NCBI GenBank assembly: GCA_029259605.1
Contig: JAJDEV010000053.1
Coordinates: 1-37,330 of the forward strand
Reading direction: 5' to 3'
DNA from: Planctomycetota bacterium
GTDB lineage: Bacteria; Planctomycetota; UBA1135; GCA-002686595
DNA: 37,330 nucleotides
The position numbers and the translations under genes were made by a program. Each line of letters opens with the position of its first letter. The stretch's first letter is position 1. The notes under the pieces are model-generated. The model was not told the DNA's origin. It saw only the letters and a program-made list of their open reading frames with translations, and made no database searches. Positions 7,985 through 16,189 of the stretch are shown in pieces.

Positions 7985-9352
7985 ATGACGTCTCCGTTCT
8001 CAGAGCCCCCGCCGCGTCGTTCGCGGAGCCCGTTTTGCGCGCTGGCCCTGGTGCTCGCGAGCGCGGGATGCGGAGGCGCACCGGCCGACGCCACCGGCAA
8101 GCCGAACGTCCTGCTGATCAGCATCGACACGCTGCGCGCCGACCACTTGGGTTTCTACGGCTACGGGCGTCCGACGTCGCCGCGACTCGACGCCTTCGCC
8201 GCGAGCGCGACGGTGTTCGACAGCGCACACGCCTCGTCGTCGTGGACGCTGCCGACGATGGCTTCGGTGTTCACGTCGACCTACTCGTCGACGCACAAGC
8301 TGTGGGGCTACAACGGTCGGCTCGACAGCTCGTTCACGACGCTGACCGAGGTGCTCACGGCGCGCGGCTACGACACGGCGTGTGTCGTCAGTCACATCTA
8401 CTGCACGACACGCCACGGCTTGCAGCAGGGCTTCGTGCACTTCGACGACGCGTACGCGTTCCCGGAAGAGGACGCGGACGAGACAGTCACGTCGCACATC
8501 ATCGCCGACAAAGGCATCCGCTTCCTCGAGCAGAAAGAGCGCGCTCCGGACGGGAAACCGTGGTTCCTGTGGCTGCACTTCTTCGATCCGCACGCGTCGT
8601 ACCGCGAGCACGAGGGCTTCTCCGAGGCGTTCGTCACACCCGGCGAGCGCTCGCCCACGCAGACCGAGATCGACCTGTACGACGGCGAGATCGCGTTCAC
8701 CGATCACCACGTCGGGCGTGTGCTCGAAACGCTCGGCGCGACCGGTTTCGACCAAGACACGATCGTCGTGCTCGTCGCCGACCACGGCGAGGAGTTCAAG
8801 GACCACGGCAGCGGCGACCAACACGGCCATTCGCTGTTCGCCGAACTGGTACGCGTCCCGCTCGTCGTGCGCGCGCCCGGCGTCCCACCGCGACGCGTCG
8901 CACAGCCGGTGCGAACGATCGACATCCTGCCGACCGTCCTCGAGCTCGCCGACCTGGGGCAGCTCGCGCAGGCAGACGGCGAGTCCCTCGGTGCCCGCAT
9001 GCGCGGCGAGGACGTGGCGAACGCGCCCGCGCTCGCCGAAGTGCGCCTGTCGCGCGCGAACGAGTGGGAGGCGGTCGTCGACGGGCGCTACAAGTTCGTG
9101 CGCAGACGCATGCGCGAGGGCGTCGAGCGCGAGATCAAGCTCTTCGACCTCGAAGACGACCCGGGCGAGCGGCAGAACCTCGCGCTCGAGCGCAACGACG
9201 AAGTCGCGCGCCTCGAAGCCGTGCTCGACGGGCTGCTCGAAGCCGCGCGCGCGAAGGGCGAGCGCTATGGATCGGGGACCACCGCGCTCGGTCCCGACGC
9301 GATCGACGCGCTCGGCAAGCTCGGCTACGCGGACGGAGAGCAACCGCGGTGA
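7985..9352 (+). CDS. Sulfatase-like (alkaline phosphatase superfamily) lipoprotein
   Basis: This 455-residue protein has a lipobox SAGC (26-29) and then the sulfatase fold. NVLLISIDTLRADHLGFYGY holds the metal-binding Asp48, SSWTLPTMASVFTSTY holds the nucleophile position, and VADHGEEFKDHG supplies further metal ligands. The formylglycine signature C/S-x-P-x-R is absent: the nucleophile position is Thr88 in T-L-P-T. That suggests a phosphodiesterase, phosphoglycerol-transferase-like or altered sulfatase activity rather than a formylglycine sulfatase. The ATG at 7985 gives a clean lipoprotein signal, although a GTG at 7958 is also in frame. It is first in a tightly packed run of four genes ending at 11950, and the next gene overlaps it as GTGA. 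Confidence 0.85.
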   Translation: MTSPFSEPPPRRSRSPFCALALVLASAGCGGAPADATGKPNVLLISIDTLRADHLGFYGYGRPTSPRLDAFAASATVFDSAHASSSWTLPTMASVFTSTYSSTHKLWGYNGRLDSSFTTLTEVLTARGYDTACVVSHIYCTTRHGLQQGFVHFDDAYAFPEEDADETVTSHIIADKGIRFLEQKERAPDGKPWFLWLHFFDPHASYREHEGFSEAFVTPGERSPTQTEIDLYDGEIAFTDHHVGRVLETLGATGFDQDTIVVLVADHGEEFKDHGSGDQHGHSLFAELVRVPLVVRAPGVPPRRVAQPVRTIDILPTVLELADLGQLAQADGESLGARMRGEDVANAPALAEVRLSRANEWEAVVDGRYKFVRRRMREGVEREIKLFDLEDDPGERQNLALERNDEVARLEAVLDGLLEAARAKGERYGSGTTALGPDAIDALGKLGYADGEQPR

Positions 9353-10110
9353 AGCGTCGCATCGCGCACGGCTTCCTCGCGCTCGGGCTCGTCCTGTGCT
9401 GCGCCGCGTGCGACGAGCACGAGCGACGCGTGACGCACTACGCGAACGGCAAGCCGTGGTCGGACGTCAGCCTGCTCCACGGCGTCCCGGACGGACGCTG
9501 GACGACGTGGTACGAGAACGGACAGACGAAGTCCGACGGTTTGTACGCGGCCGGCCTCCGCAACGGCGAGTGGACGACGTGGTTCGACAACGGCGAGCGC
9601 CAATCGCTCGGATCCTACGCCAGCGGCGAACACGACGGCGTTTGGCAGCACTGGTTCGCGTCGGGCCAGATCGCGAGCACGGGCGGTTACGCGAACGGGC
9701 ACCTGGACGGGCAGTGGGACTCGTTCCGCGCGTCCGGCAAGCCGCGCTCGAGCGCCGGGTACAAGAACGGACTGCAGCACGGGACGTCGATCAAGTACCA
9801 CGACAACGGCAACAAGCAGGAAGAGCGCGAGTACGTCGACGGACGGCGCACCGGTCGCTCGGCCACGTACTACCCGGACGGTACGCTCGAGCTGGAGGAG
9901 TTCCTGGTCAACGACGTGCGCACCGGGACGCTGCGCGCCTGGCGCGAGAACGGCGCGCTCGCCATCGAGGCCGAGTATCGCGACGGGCGCGAGCACGGAA
10001 CGGTGCGCTACCTCCGCCCGGACGGCACGCTCCTTCCGCGCTCCGGCACCTACGAGAACGGCAAGAAGATCGCCGAGCTTCGGCCCACGGCCCCTGCGGA
10101 CGACAACTGA
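9349..10110 (+). CDS. YwqK/MORN-like repeat lipoprotein
   Basis: This 253-residue protein starts at a GTG that overlaps the preceding stop as GTGA, with a GGAG ribosome-binding site 11 bp upstream. A signal peptide ends in a lipobox CAAC (18-21). The rest is about nine repeats of about 23 residues of the YxNGxxxGxWxxWYxNGxxxxxxxY type, as in the YwqK or MORN-repeat family (WTTWYENGQTKSDGLY, WTTWFDNGERQSLGSY). Such proteins are often labelled 'toxin-antitoxin system antitoxin YwqK', but nothing here suggests a toxin partner. A surface or periplasmic scaffold role is more likely (inference). Confidence 0.88.
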   Translation: MKRRIAHGFLALGLVLCCAACDEHERRVTHYANGKPWSDVSLLHGVPDGRWTTWYENGQTKSDGLYAAGLRNGEWTTWFDNGERQSLGSYASGEHDGVWQHWFASGQIASTGGYANGHLDGQWDSFRASGKPRSSAGYKNGLQHGTSIKYHDNGNKQEEREYVDGRRTGRSATYYPDGTLELEEFLVNDVRTGTLRAWRENGALAIEAEYRDGREHGTVRYLRPDGTLLPRSGTYENGKKIAELRPTAPADDN

Positions 10111-10113
10111 CCC

Positions 10114-11283
10114 TTGAAGATCCTCTTCCTCTCGCAGCGCGTCCCCTACCCGCCGAACCGCGGCGACAAGATCACGACCTGGCGCTTGGTCGAGCGCATG
10201 CAGCGCGACCACGAGGTCCGCATCCTCGCGTTCGCGCACGACCAGGCGGACGAAGACGCGGCCAAGGAGCTCACGAAGAAGGGCTTCGAGATCGCGACCT
10301 TCGCGCCCCGCGGCAAGCTCGCGACGCTCCCGCTCGTCTTGACGCGCACGCCGCTGACGCTCGGCGTCTTCGGTTCGCGCGCGTTGCAACGCAAGGCGGA
10401 CGAGTGGATCGCGGACTCCGACGTGGCGTACGCCTACTCGTCTTCGATGGGCGCGTTCCTGCTGCCGCACGCGAACACGCCGCGCGTGATGCACTTCGCC
10501 GAGCTCGACTCCGACAAGTGGTTGCAGTACGCGCAGAACGTCGGCTTCCCCATGCGCTGGGTGTACAAGCGCGAGTACGAAACGCTGCACGCCTTCGAGA
10601 AGGAGGTCGCGCACGCGGTCGACGAGAACGTGCTGTGCACGCCGCTCGAGAAGTCGATCTTCGAGGAGCGCATCCCCGGTCCGTCCGCGATCGTCATGCG
10701 CAACGGCGTCGACCTCGCGCAGTACACACCCGCGTACGACAAGGCCGAGCCCGGCCACATCGTCTTCGTCGGCGTGATGAACTACTACCCGAACATCGAG
10801 GGCTGCCAGTGGTTCTGCGACGAGATCCTGCCCGCCGTGCGGTCGCGCGTTCCGGGAGCGCGCCTCTCGATCGTCGGCTCGCACCCCACGCCCGAGGTGC
10901 AGCGCCTCGCCGAGCGCGACGGCGTCGAGGTCACGGGCTTCGTCGACGAGCCGCGCGACTGGCTCGAGCGCGCGGCCGTGTCCGTCGCGCCGCTGCGCAT
11001 CGCGCGCGGCATCCAGAACAAGGTGCTCGAGGCGATGGCCATGGGCCTGCCCGTCGTCGGCACGACGTCGGCGACGCAGGGCGTAGAAGGCGCGCCGGGC
11101 CGCGACTTCCTCGTAGCGGACGACGCCCCTGGCCAGATCGACGCCGTTTGTGATCTACTTCGCGATTCCACGCGCGCGCGCGCACTCGGAGAACGCGCGC
11201 GCACCTTCGTCGAGCAGCACTACGACTGGGAAGTCTGCCTGAAGCCGCTCGACCAGATCCTCGCCAAGTTGCAACGCAAGTAG
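10114..11283 (+). CDS. Glycosyltransferase, TIGR03087-like (GT4)
   Basis: This 389-residue GT-B glycosyltransferase starts at TTG, 3 bp after the preceding stop. The N-terminus LFLSQRVPYPPNRGDKITTW is typical of the TIGR03087 group, sugar transferases first noted beside PEP-CTERM/exosortase polysaccharide loci. The C-terminal domain carries HIVFVGVMNYYPNIEG, a GFVDEPRDWL segment, and GIQNKVLEAMAMGLPVVGT, the acidic nucleotide-sugar-binding loop. It probably acts in the cytoplasm on a surface glycan. No exosortase is seen in the window. It is third in the 7985-11950 run. Confidence 0.9.
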   Translation: MKILFLSQRVPYPPNRGDKITTWRLVERMQRDHEVRILAFAHDQADEDAAKELTKKGFEIATFAPRGKLATLPLVLTRTPLTLGVFGSRALQRKADEWIADSDVAYAYSSSMGAFLLPHANTPRVMHFAELDSDKWLQYAQNVGFPMRWVYKREYETLHAFEKEVAHAVDENVLCTPLEKSIFEERIPGPSAIVMRNGVDLAQYTPAYDKAEPGHIVFVGVMNYYPNIEGCQWFCDEILPAVRSRVPGARLSIVGSHPTPEVQRLAERDGVEVTGFVDEPRDWLERAAVSVAPLRIARGIQNKVLEAMAMGLPVVGTTSATQGVEGAPGRDFLVADDAPGQIDAVCDLLRDSTRARALGERARTFVEQHYDWEVCLKPLDQILAKLQRK

Positions 11284-11290
11284 AGCTGTC

Positions 11291-11947
<657 letters not shown>

Positions 11948-11950
<3 letters not shown>

Positions 11951-12128
11951 CCCGGGTTCTTCATGAGGCTTTGCCGAGATCGACGCAGCTACGCGCCAGA
12001 TCAGCACTTCCCTCCCTCACCGGGTTCGACGCCCCGTCAAGGTTGCCCGCACGCGCTTCGGTCGCGAAGCGCTGATCTGGCGCGTAGCTGCGTCGATCTC
12101 GGCACAGCCTCATGAAGAACCCGGGCTA
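11948..12128. repeat. 181-bp inverted-repeat element between convergent genes
   Basis: Left arm 11948-12005 and right arm 12071-12128 are 58 bp each and reverse complements of one another with about one mismatch (GGCTTTGCC against GGCTGTGCC). They surround a 65-bp centre with no reading frame of interest. The outer ends supply TAG stops to both converging genes. It could be a non-autonomous mobile element (MITE-like), a shared bidirectional terminator, or both. No T-run and no clear target-site duplication are visible. Confidence 0.8.
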
Positions 12129-14393
12129 GGGTCGCGTCCGGATCGGCAGCACGAGCGAGGTCGCAAGGCGTGTGCCGTCGCTCGCAAGCAGGGCGGTGTG
12201 GAGTTCGACGACGAAGGGCTCCGCGCCCCAGCCGTCGGTCGGGTCGAGGACGACGCGGTCGCCGGACGTGGCGAGCGTGAACTCGATTTCGTTGCCGTCG
12301 CGATCGACGGCGCGCACGGTATCGAGGACGAACGAGGTCGGGTCCACCGGCTGCGAGAACACGATCGTGAGCGCTCCGTGCTCGGCGACGCCGCTCGCGA
12401 GCGCGGGGATCGTCGCGACGGGACGGAAGACCGGCGTCGAGAAAGCGTCCGCCACGCCGGGCGCGCGCTCGCCGATCACGGGATACACGCCGGCGTCGAG
12501 CGCGAGCGCGCCCGGCGCGACGAGCGCGGCGCCCTCCGCCAGCGACCCCGCGACCACGTGATAGTCCTCCCCCACGTCGGCGCCCGGCGCGAACGCGACG
12601 ACCGAGCTCGGGATCCGCAAGCCGGCCGGCAGGTCGTCGATCGTGAGCGCCGCGTCGCTCGCGATCGACGCGGCGCGGCGCACGCCGTCGTCTTCGAGCT
12701 CGATCGACGCGGACGAAGGCACCGCATCGGTCGACGGCGATACGCTTAAACGGTTGCCCGAACGGCCGACGGCGCGCAGGTAGGCCTCCGGCGCGTTCGC
12801 GAAGACGCGCGCGATCGCATCGGCGACGATCGGCGACGACGTGGCGCGTGCGCCGACGACCGGGTTCGGTTGGAGCCAGAACACCGACGAGCTGACCGCC
12901 GACTCGACCGTGTCGCTGACGAGTCCGCCTCCTTCGTTGCCGGCGAAGACACAGTGACTCGCGACCACGGTGCGATTGCCGAAGGTCGCGCGCACCCCCG
13001 CGCCCAGGTTCGCGGCGACCACCGATCCAGCGATGAGCGCGAGGCCCGGCTCCGACTCGGAGCTGACCAGCACGCCGTCCCCGGCGTTCGCCGTCGCCAC
13101 GACTCGATGGAAGTACACATCGGACGCCGCGTCCGCATCGACGTGAAACCCGCTGCCGCCGTTGGCGCGCGCGCACGAGTCCCGGATCGCGACGCTCGCG
13201 CTCCACCCGAGGACCCCCTCGAAGTCGAGGTCGATCAGCAGACCGTCAAGCCCGTTGCCGCCGAACGTCGACCCGTCGACGCGCACATCGAAGCGCGCGC
13301 CCCCGGCTCCCGTGACGAGCGGAGCCTCGAGGTCCGCGTCGAGCCCCTCGCTCGCGTTGCCGGAGAACGCGCAGGCGCGAACGACGAGCCGCGCGGTGTC
13401 GCCCTCGAGCGCCACGAGCGCGTCGAGCTCCACACCCTCTTGCCCGTTTCCGCGGAAGCGCGACGCGTCGAGCAGGACGTCGAACGCGCCGTCGATGGAG
13501 ACGCCGTCGCCGCCGTTCCCCGCGATGTCTGCGTGCGTCACGACGAAGTCGTAGTCGTCGGTGGTCGTGTTGCGGAGCCGGATGCCCCGGTCGAGGAACC
13601 CGCTCACGCTGACGCTGCGTAGCTCCACGGTCGCGTCCCGCGCATCGATCCCGATCGCGCCCACGCCGCGTCCCAAGAGATGGATGCCGTCCAGCACCGC
13701 AGCTGGCGTCCCGCCCTGGATGCCGACGGACACCGCGCGCGCGACCGAGTTCCAACGCGTCCCCGCCTCGGTCAAGTCGCGGCGCGCGGGCTCGAACCCG
13801 TCGTCGAAGCCGCCGTACACGTGCACGCCTGCGAAGAGCGGGACGTTCGCGACGGGATAGTCTCCGCTGCGCACCCACACGTTCGCGCCCCCGAGCGAGA
13901 AGGCGGTCAGCATCGCGCGCGTCACGTCCGCGAACGCGGTGTCCGGACGCAGACCGTCGGCAAGCGACGGATCCGCTGCCGCGTCGACGAAGATCGTCGC
14001 TCCCGGGCGTCCCGACAGCACGAGCCCCGCCGGCCGGTAGTCCGCTTCACCGACCGCGCGCAATCCGAGGCCGACGAAGTACATCGCGCCGTCCGACAGT
14101 CCGGTCACGGCGAAGCGCTCCACACTCGACGGCACGGGGCGGGGCGTGTTCGCGTAGACGTCGGTGTGAGAGGTGGACACGAAGAGCGCCGAATCGACGC
14201 CCGCGTCCGCGCTGCGCAGCGAGACGTGGAGCGCGCCGGGACCGGCGACCATCGCACGCAAGCCCGGTAGCGCGGCGAGCTCCGACGGCGGAGAAAGCGC
14301 GCCTCCCCCTCCTGGCACAGGTCCCGTGCTTCCCTTGGCACAGGCTGCGACGAGAGGAATCCAGAAGAGTCGTAGAGGGAGAGGGAGGCGCAT
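12126..14393 (-). CDS. Secreted right-handed beta-helix lipoprotein with C-terminal Ig-like domain
   Basis: This 755-residue protein starts with a signal peptide and lipobox VAAC (15-18). After an N-terminal fibronectin-like stretch come many PbH1-type parallel beta-helix repeats with NGxDGV or NGGDGV turns (IAGNGGDGVSIDGAF, FRGNGQEGVELDALV, ATANAGDGVLVSSES). A C-terminal Big_5/Ig-like domain (ALTIVFSQPVDPTSF) follows. The protein is probably exposed on the cell surface or in the periplasm and may bind or cleave glycans, although no catalytic residues are recognised. The ATG at 14393 is preceded by GAGGA and lies 11 bp after the upstream gene, so the two share one transcript from the sigma-54 promoter at 16011-16025. 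A longer open frame reaching 15185 is rejected because it overlaps that gene. Confidence 0.85.
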   Translation of the reverse strand: MRLPLPLRLFWIPLVAACAKGSTGPVPGGGGALSPPSELAALPGLRAMVAGPGALHVSLRSADAGVDSALFVSTSHTDVYANTPRPVPSSVERFAVTGLSDGAMYFVGLGLRAVGEADYRPAGLVLSGRPGATIFVDAAADPSLADGLRPDTAFADVTRAMLTAFSLGGANVWVRSGDYPVANVPLFAGVHVYGGFDDGFEPARRDLTEAGTRWNSVARAVSVGIQGGTPAAVLDGIHLLGRGVGAIGIDARDATVELRSVSVSGFLDRGIRLRNTTTDDYDFVVTHADIAGNGGDGVSIDGAFDVLLDASRFRGNGQEGVELDALVALEGDTARLVVRACAFSGNASEGLDADLEAPLVTGAGGARFDVRVDGSTFGGNGLDGLLIDLDFEGVLGWSASVAIRDSCARANGGSGFHVDADAASDVYFHRVVATANAGDGVLVSSESEPGLALIAGSVVAANLGAGVRATFGNRTVVASHCVFAGNEGGGLVSDTVESAVSSSVFWLQPNPVVGARATSSPIVADAIARVFANAPEAYLRAVGRSGNRLSVSPSTDAVPSSASIELEDDGVRRAASIASDAALTIDDLPAGLRIPSSVVAFAPGADVGEDYHVVAGSLAEGAALVAPGALALDAGVYPVIGERAPGVADAFSTPVFRPVATIPALASGVAEHGALTIVFSQPVDPTSFVLDTVRAVDRDGNEIEFTLATSGDRVVLDPTDGWGAEPFVVELHTALLASDGTRLATSLVLPIRTRP

Positions 14394-14404
14394 GAAGTTG
14401 TTCC

Positions 14405-15964
14405 TCAGTAGCAGAAGTCGGTTCGCAGGCCTTCGCTCAACGTCCACGTCGGCGCGGCGGTCGCACCGCGCGCCGGAACGTGCACCGCGAACTGCGCGTA
14501 GCCCGTGAATCCCGCGGCTCCGGCTAGCGAGCCCGGGTCGAACGTCGCGTTGCCGCTCGCGTCGAGGGGGACGGCGAACGTGAAGGCTTGTCCGCTCGCG
14601 AGCGACACGAGGATCGTTCCCCCGAAGCGCGAAATCGATGCGGGCGCCAGGCTCAAGACCACGATCGCCGTGCCGCCGGGGACGCCGTCCTCGAGCTCGA
14701 TCGCCCAGTTGGTGTTGCCCTCGCTCGGCGCACCTCCCGACGAGGTGATGTGCGGGACGAGTCCACCGGGCGCCGCCAGTCCGGTGCCGTAGTTCGTCGC
14801 GTTCGCACAGGCAGGCAGGACGCCGTTGACGTTCGTCGGACCTCCGACCGCCACGCCGGTGACCAACCCGCGGCCGAGGCCGAGCGCGTAGCTCGGCGGC
14901 TCGAAGCGCACGTCGAGCGTGCGCGTCGGCACGACCACGGCGTAGGTCCCGTTGCTCGCCGTGTTGTCGCGGCAGAGCACGACCGAGGCGCCCGTGCCCG
15001 ACTCGAGCACGTCGATGTCCGCGCCCGCGATCGGGACCGCGTTGAAGTCGCGCACCGTTCCCGACAGCACGACGCCGTCCTCGAGCACGAAGAGCCCGAG
15101 GTTCATCGAGCCGTTCACGACGAGCCCGGAGAGCTCGGTCCCGACCAAGCGATCCTCGAACAGCGGACAGAACTCGATGTCCCACACACCCGCCGGAACG
15201 ACGAAGGTGAAGACGCCCGTCGCGTTCGTCTCCTCACCCGGCGTGTAGATCTTGGCGCCCGACGCCGTGTCGAAGACGTCGATGTCCGCCTCCTCGACCG
15301 GCGTGCCGTTCGAGTCGCGTACGACGCCGTTCAGGGTCAAACCCGGCGCGAGCGTGACGTCGGGGATGGTCGTATTGGCGTTCGGCGCGAGCTGGAGCGA
15401 CGTCGACGCGAGCTTCGGGCCGACGACCGACGTCGCGTTCAGCCGCAGCTCGATCGCGTTCGCCGGCACGGCGACGAGGAAGTTGCCGAAGGCGTCGGTG
15501 AAATCGTTGGCGAGGTTGAGGTTGTCCCCGGTCACGTGATCGATCACGTCGATGTTCACGTTGGCGACCGGCGAGCCGCCGGAGTTCTCGACGTGTGCGC
15601 CGAGCGAGACGCCCGCGGGGAGGACGATAGTGCCCATAGCGGTCGCGCCGACGACAATCACGGGATCGACCTCGGTCACGAGGTGCGTCGTCGTGGGCGG
15701 CGGGGGCGGCGTGAACGTCACGCGATAGACCCCGGCCGGGATCGTCGCGGTGAAGAACCCCTCGGCGTCGGTGCCGTCGTTGAGGGGGTCCGGGTCCCCC
15801 CCGCTGCCGAGGTTCTTGACGTCGATGTCGACGCCGGCGACGCCGACGTTGTTCGCGTCGACGACGCGACCGGTGATCGTGTCGGCGGCGGCCGTCGAGA
15901 AGGGAGTTGCGATCGACGTCGCGACGAACGCGACGACGGTGAGGAAGGGTCTCTGGGGCTTCAT
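14405..15964 (-). CDS. Secreted CarboxypepD-like repeat protein
   Basis: This 519-residue protein has a signal peptide (FLTVVAFVATSIATPFSTAAA). It then carries four or five carboxypeptidase-regulatory-like beta modules, each with a GVxxADIDVxxxxxG core (GVAGVDIDV, PVEEADIDVF, PIAGADIDVL). The C-terminal region (YGTGLAAPGGLVPHITSSGG, then ISRFGGTILV) resembles a domain common at the end of secreted planctomycete proteins. It is not an enzyme by sequence and is probably a surface structural or adhesion protein. It is first in a two-gene unit with the beta-helix lipoprotein, and the sigma-54 promoter on the minus strand ends about 35 bp upstream of its ATG. Confidence 0.85.
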   Translation of the reverse strand: MKPQRPFLTVVAFVATSIATPFSTAAADTITGRVVDANNVGVAGVDIDVKNLGSGGDPDPLNDGTDAEGFFTATIPAGVYRVTFTPPPPPTTTHLVTEVDPVIVVGATAMGTIVLPAGVSLGAHVENSGGSPVANVNIDVIDHVTGDNLNLANDFTDAFGNFLVAVPANAIELRLNATSVVGPKLASTSLQLAPNANTTIPDVTLAPGLTLNGVVRDSNGTPVEEADIDVFDTASGAKIYTPGEETNATGVFTFVVPAGVWDIEFCPLFEDRLVGTELSGLVVNGSMNLGLFVLEDGVVLSGTVRDFNAVPIAGADIDVLESGTGASVVLCRDNTASNGTYAVVVPTRTLDVRFEPPSYALGLGRGLVTGVAVGGPTNVNGVLPACANATNYGTGLAAPGGLVPHITSSGGAPSEGNTNWAIELEDGVPGGTAIVVLSLAPASISRFGGTILVSLASGQAFTFAVPLDASGNATFDPGSLAGAAGFTGYAQFAVHVPARGATAAPTWTLSEGLRTDFCY

Positions 15965-16010
15965 GGCTTGGTGCTCGGGTTTGGATGCGCGAACTGCGTC
16001 GAGCCCTTGG

Positions 16011-16025
16011 GCAACCGCGGTGCCA
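16011..16025 (-). promoter_or_regulatory. Sigma-54 promoter for the secreted-protein pair
   Basis: On the minus strand the sequence is TGGCACCGCGGTTGC. The consensus is TGGCAC-N5-TTGC, with the -24 GG and -12 GC separated by exactly 10 nt, and every conserved base is present. The predicted transcript start is near 15999, about 35 nt before the ATG at 15964. Confidence 0.78.
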
Positions 16026-16075
16026 CACGCTCGATCCGGCCTGGCGTGCGCGTGGACGTCCGCCGCGCCCTCGGC

Positions 16076-16092
16076 GGTCCAGGACCTGGACC
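16076..16092. promoter_or_regulatory. 17-bp palindrome, candidate activator-binding site
   Basis: GGTCCAGGACCTGGACC is a perfect 8-bp inverted repeat around one base. It lies about 105 bp upstream of the predicted rightward start and about 85 bp upstream of the leftward one. That is a usual distance for enhancer sites of sigma-54 activators, and the site could serve both promoters. Confidence 0.55.
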
Positions 16093-16162
16093 ACGCGTCG
16101 GAAGCCTGGACCTTCGGTCGAGCGAGCGCGGCCTGGCGTGCGCGGGAGGACGTTCCGGACGT

Positions 16163-16178
16163 TGGCACCACGCTTGCC
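16163..16178 (+). promoter_or_regulatory. Sigma-54 promoter for the glycan gene run
   Basis: The sequence TGGCACCACGCTTGCC matches TGGCAC-N5-TTGC at every conserved base, with 10 nt between GG (16164-16165) and GC (16176-16177). The predicted start is at about 16189-16190, right at the ATG of the first gene, so the transcript would be leaderless or nearly so. Confidence 0.78.
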
Positions 16179-16189
16179 CTAGGGGCCGC

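Larger units (their letters stand above)
15965..16189. promoter_or_regulatory. Divergent sigma-54 control region
   Basis: This 225-bp gap separates the secreted-protein pair (minus) from the glycan gene run (plus). It holds one -24/-12 match for each direction and a 17-bp palindrome between them. An exact 15-bp direct repeat GGCCTGGCGTGCGCG occurs at 16038-16052 and 16130-16144, and a further CCTGGACC half-site lies at 16105-16112. Confidence 0.75.

Noticed and set aside
9349..10110. Toxin-antitoxin module
   Set aside because: The YwqK label is inherited from annotation habit. The protein is a lipoprotein of repeats and no toxin gene is adjacent.
12126..15185. A 1019-residue version of the beta-helix protein
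   Set aside because: The extra N-terminus overlaps the CarboxypepD-like gene in another frame. The lipoprotein signal and GAGGA site place the start at 14393.
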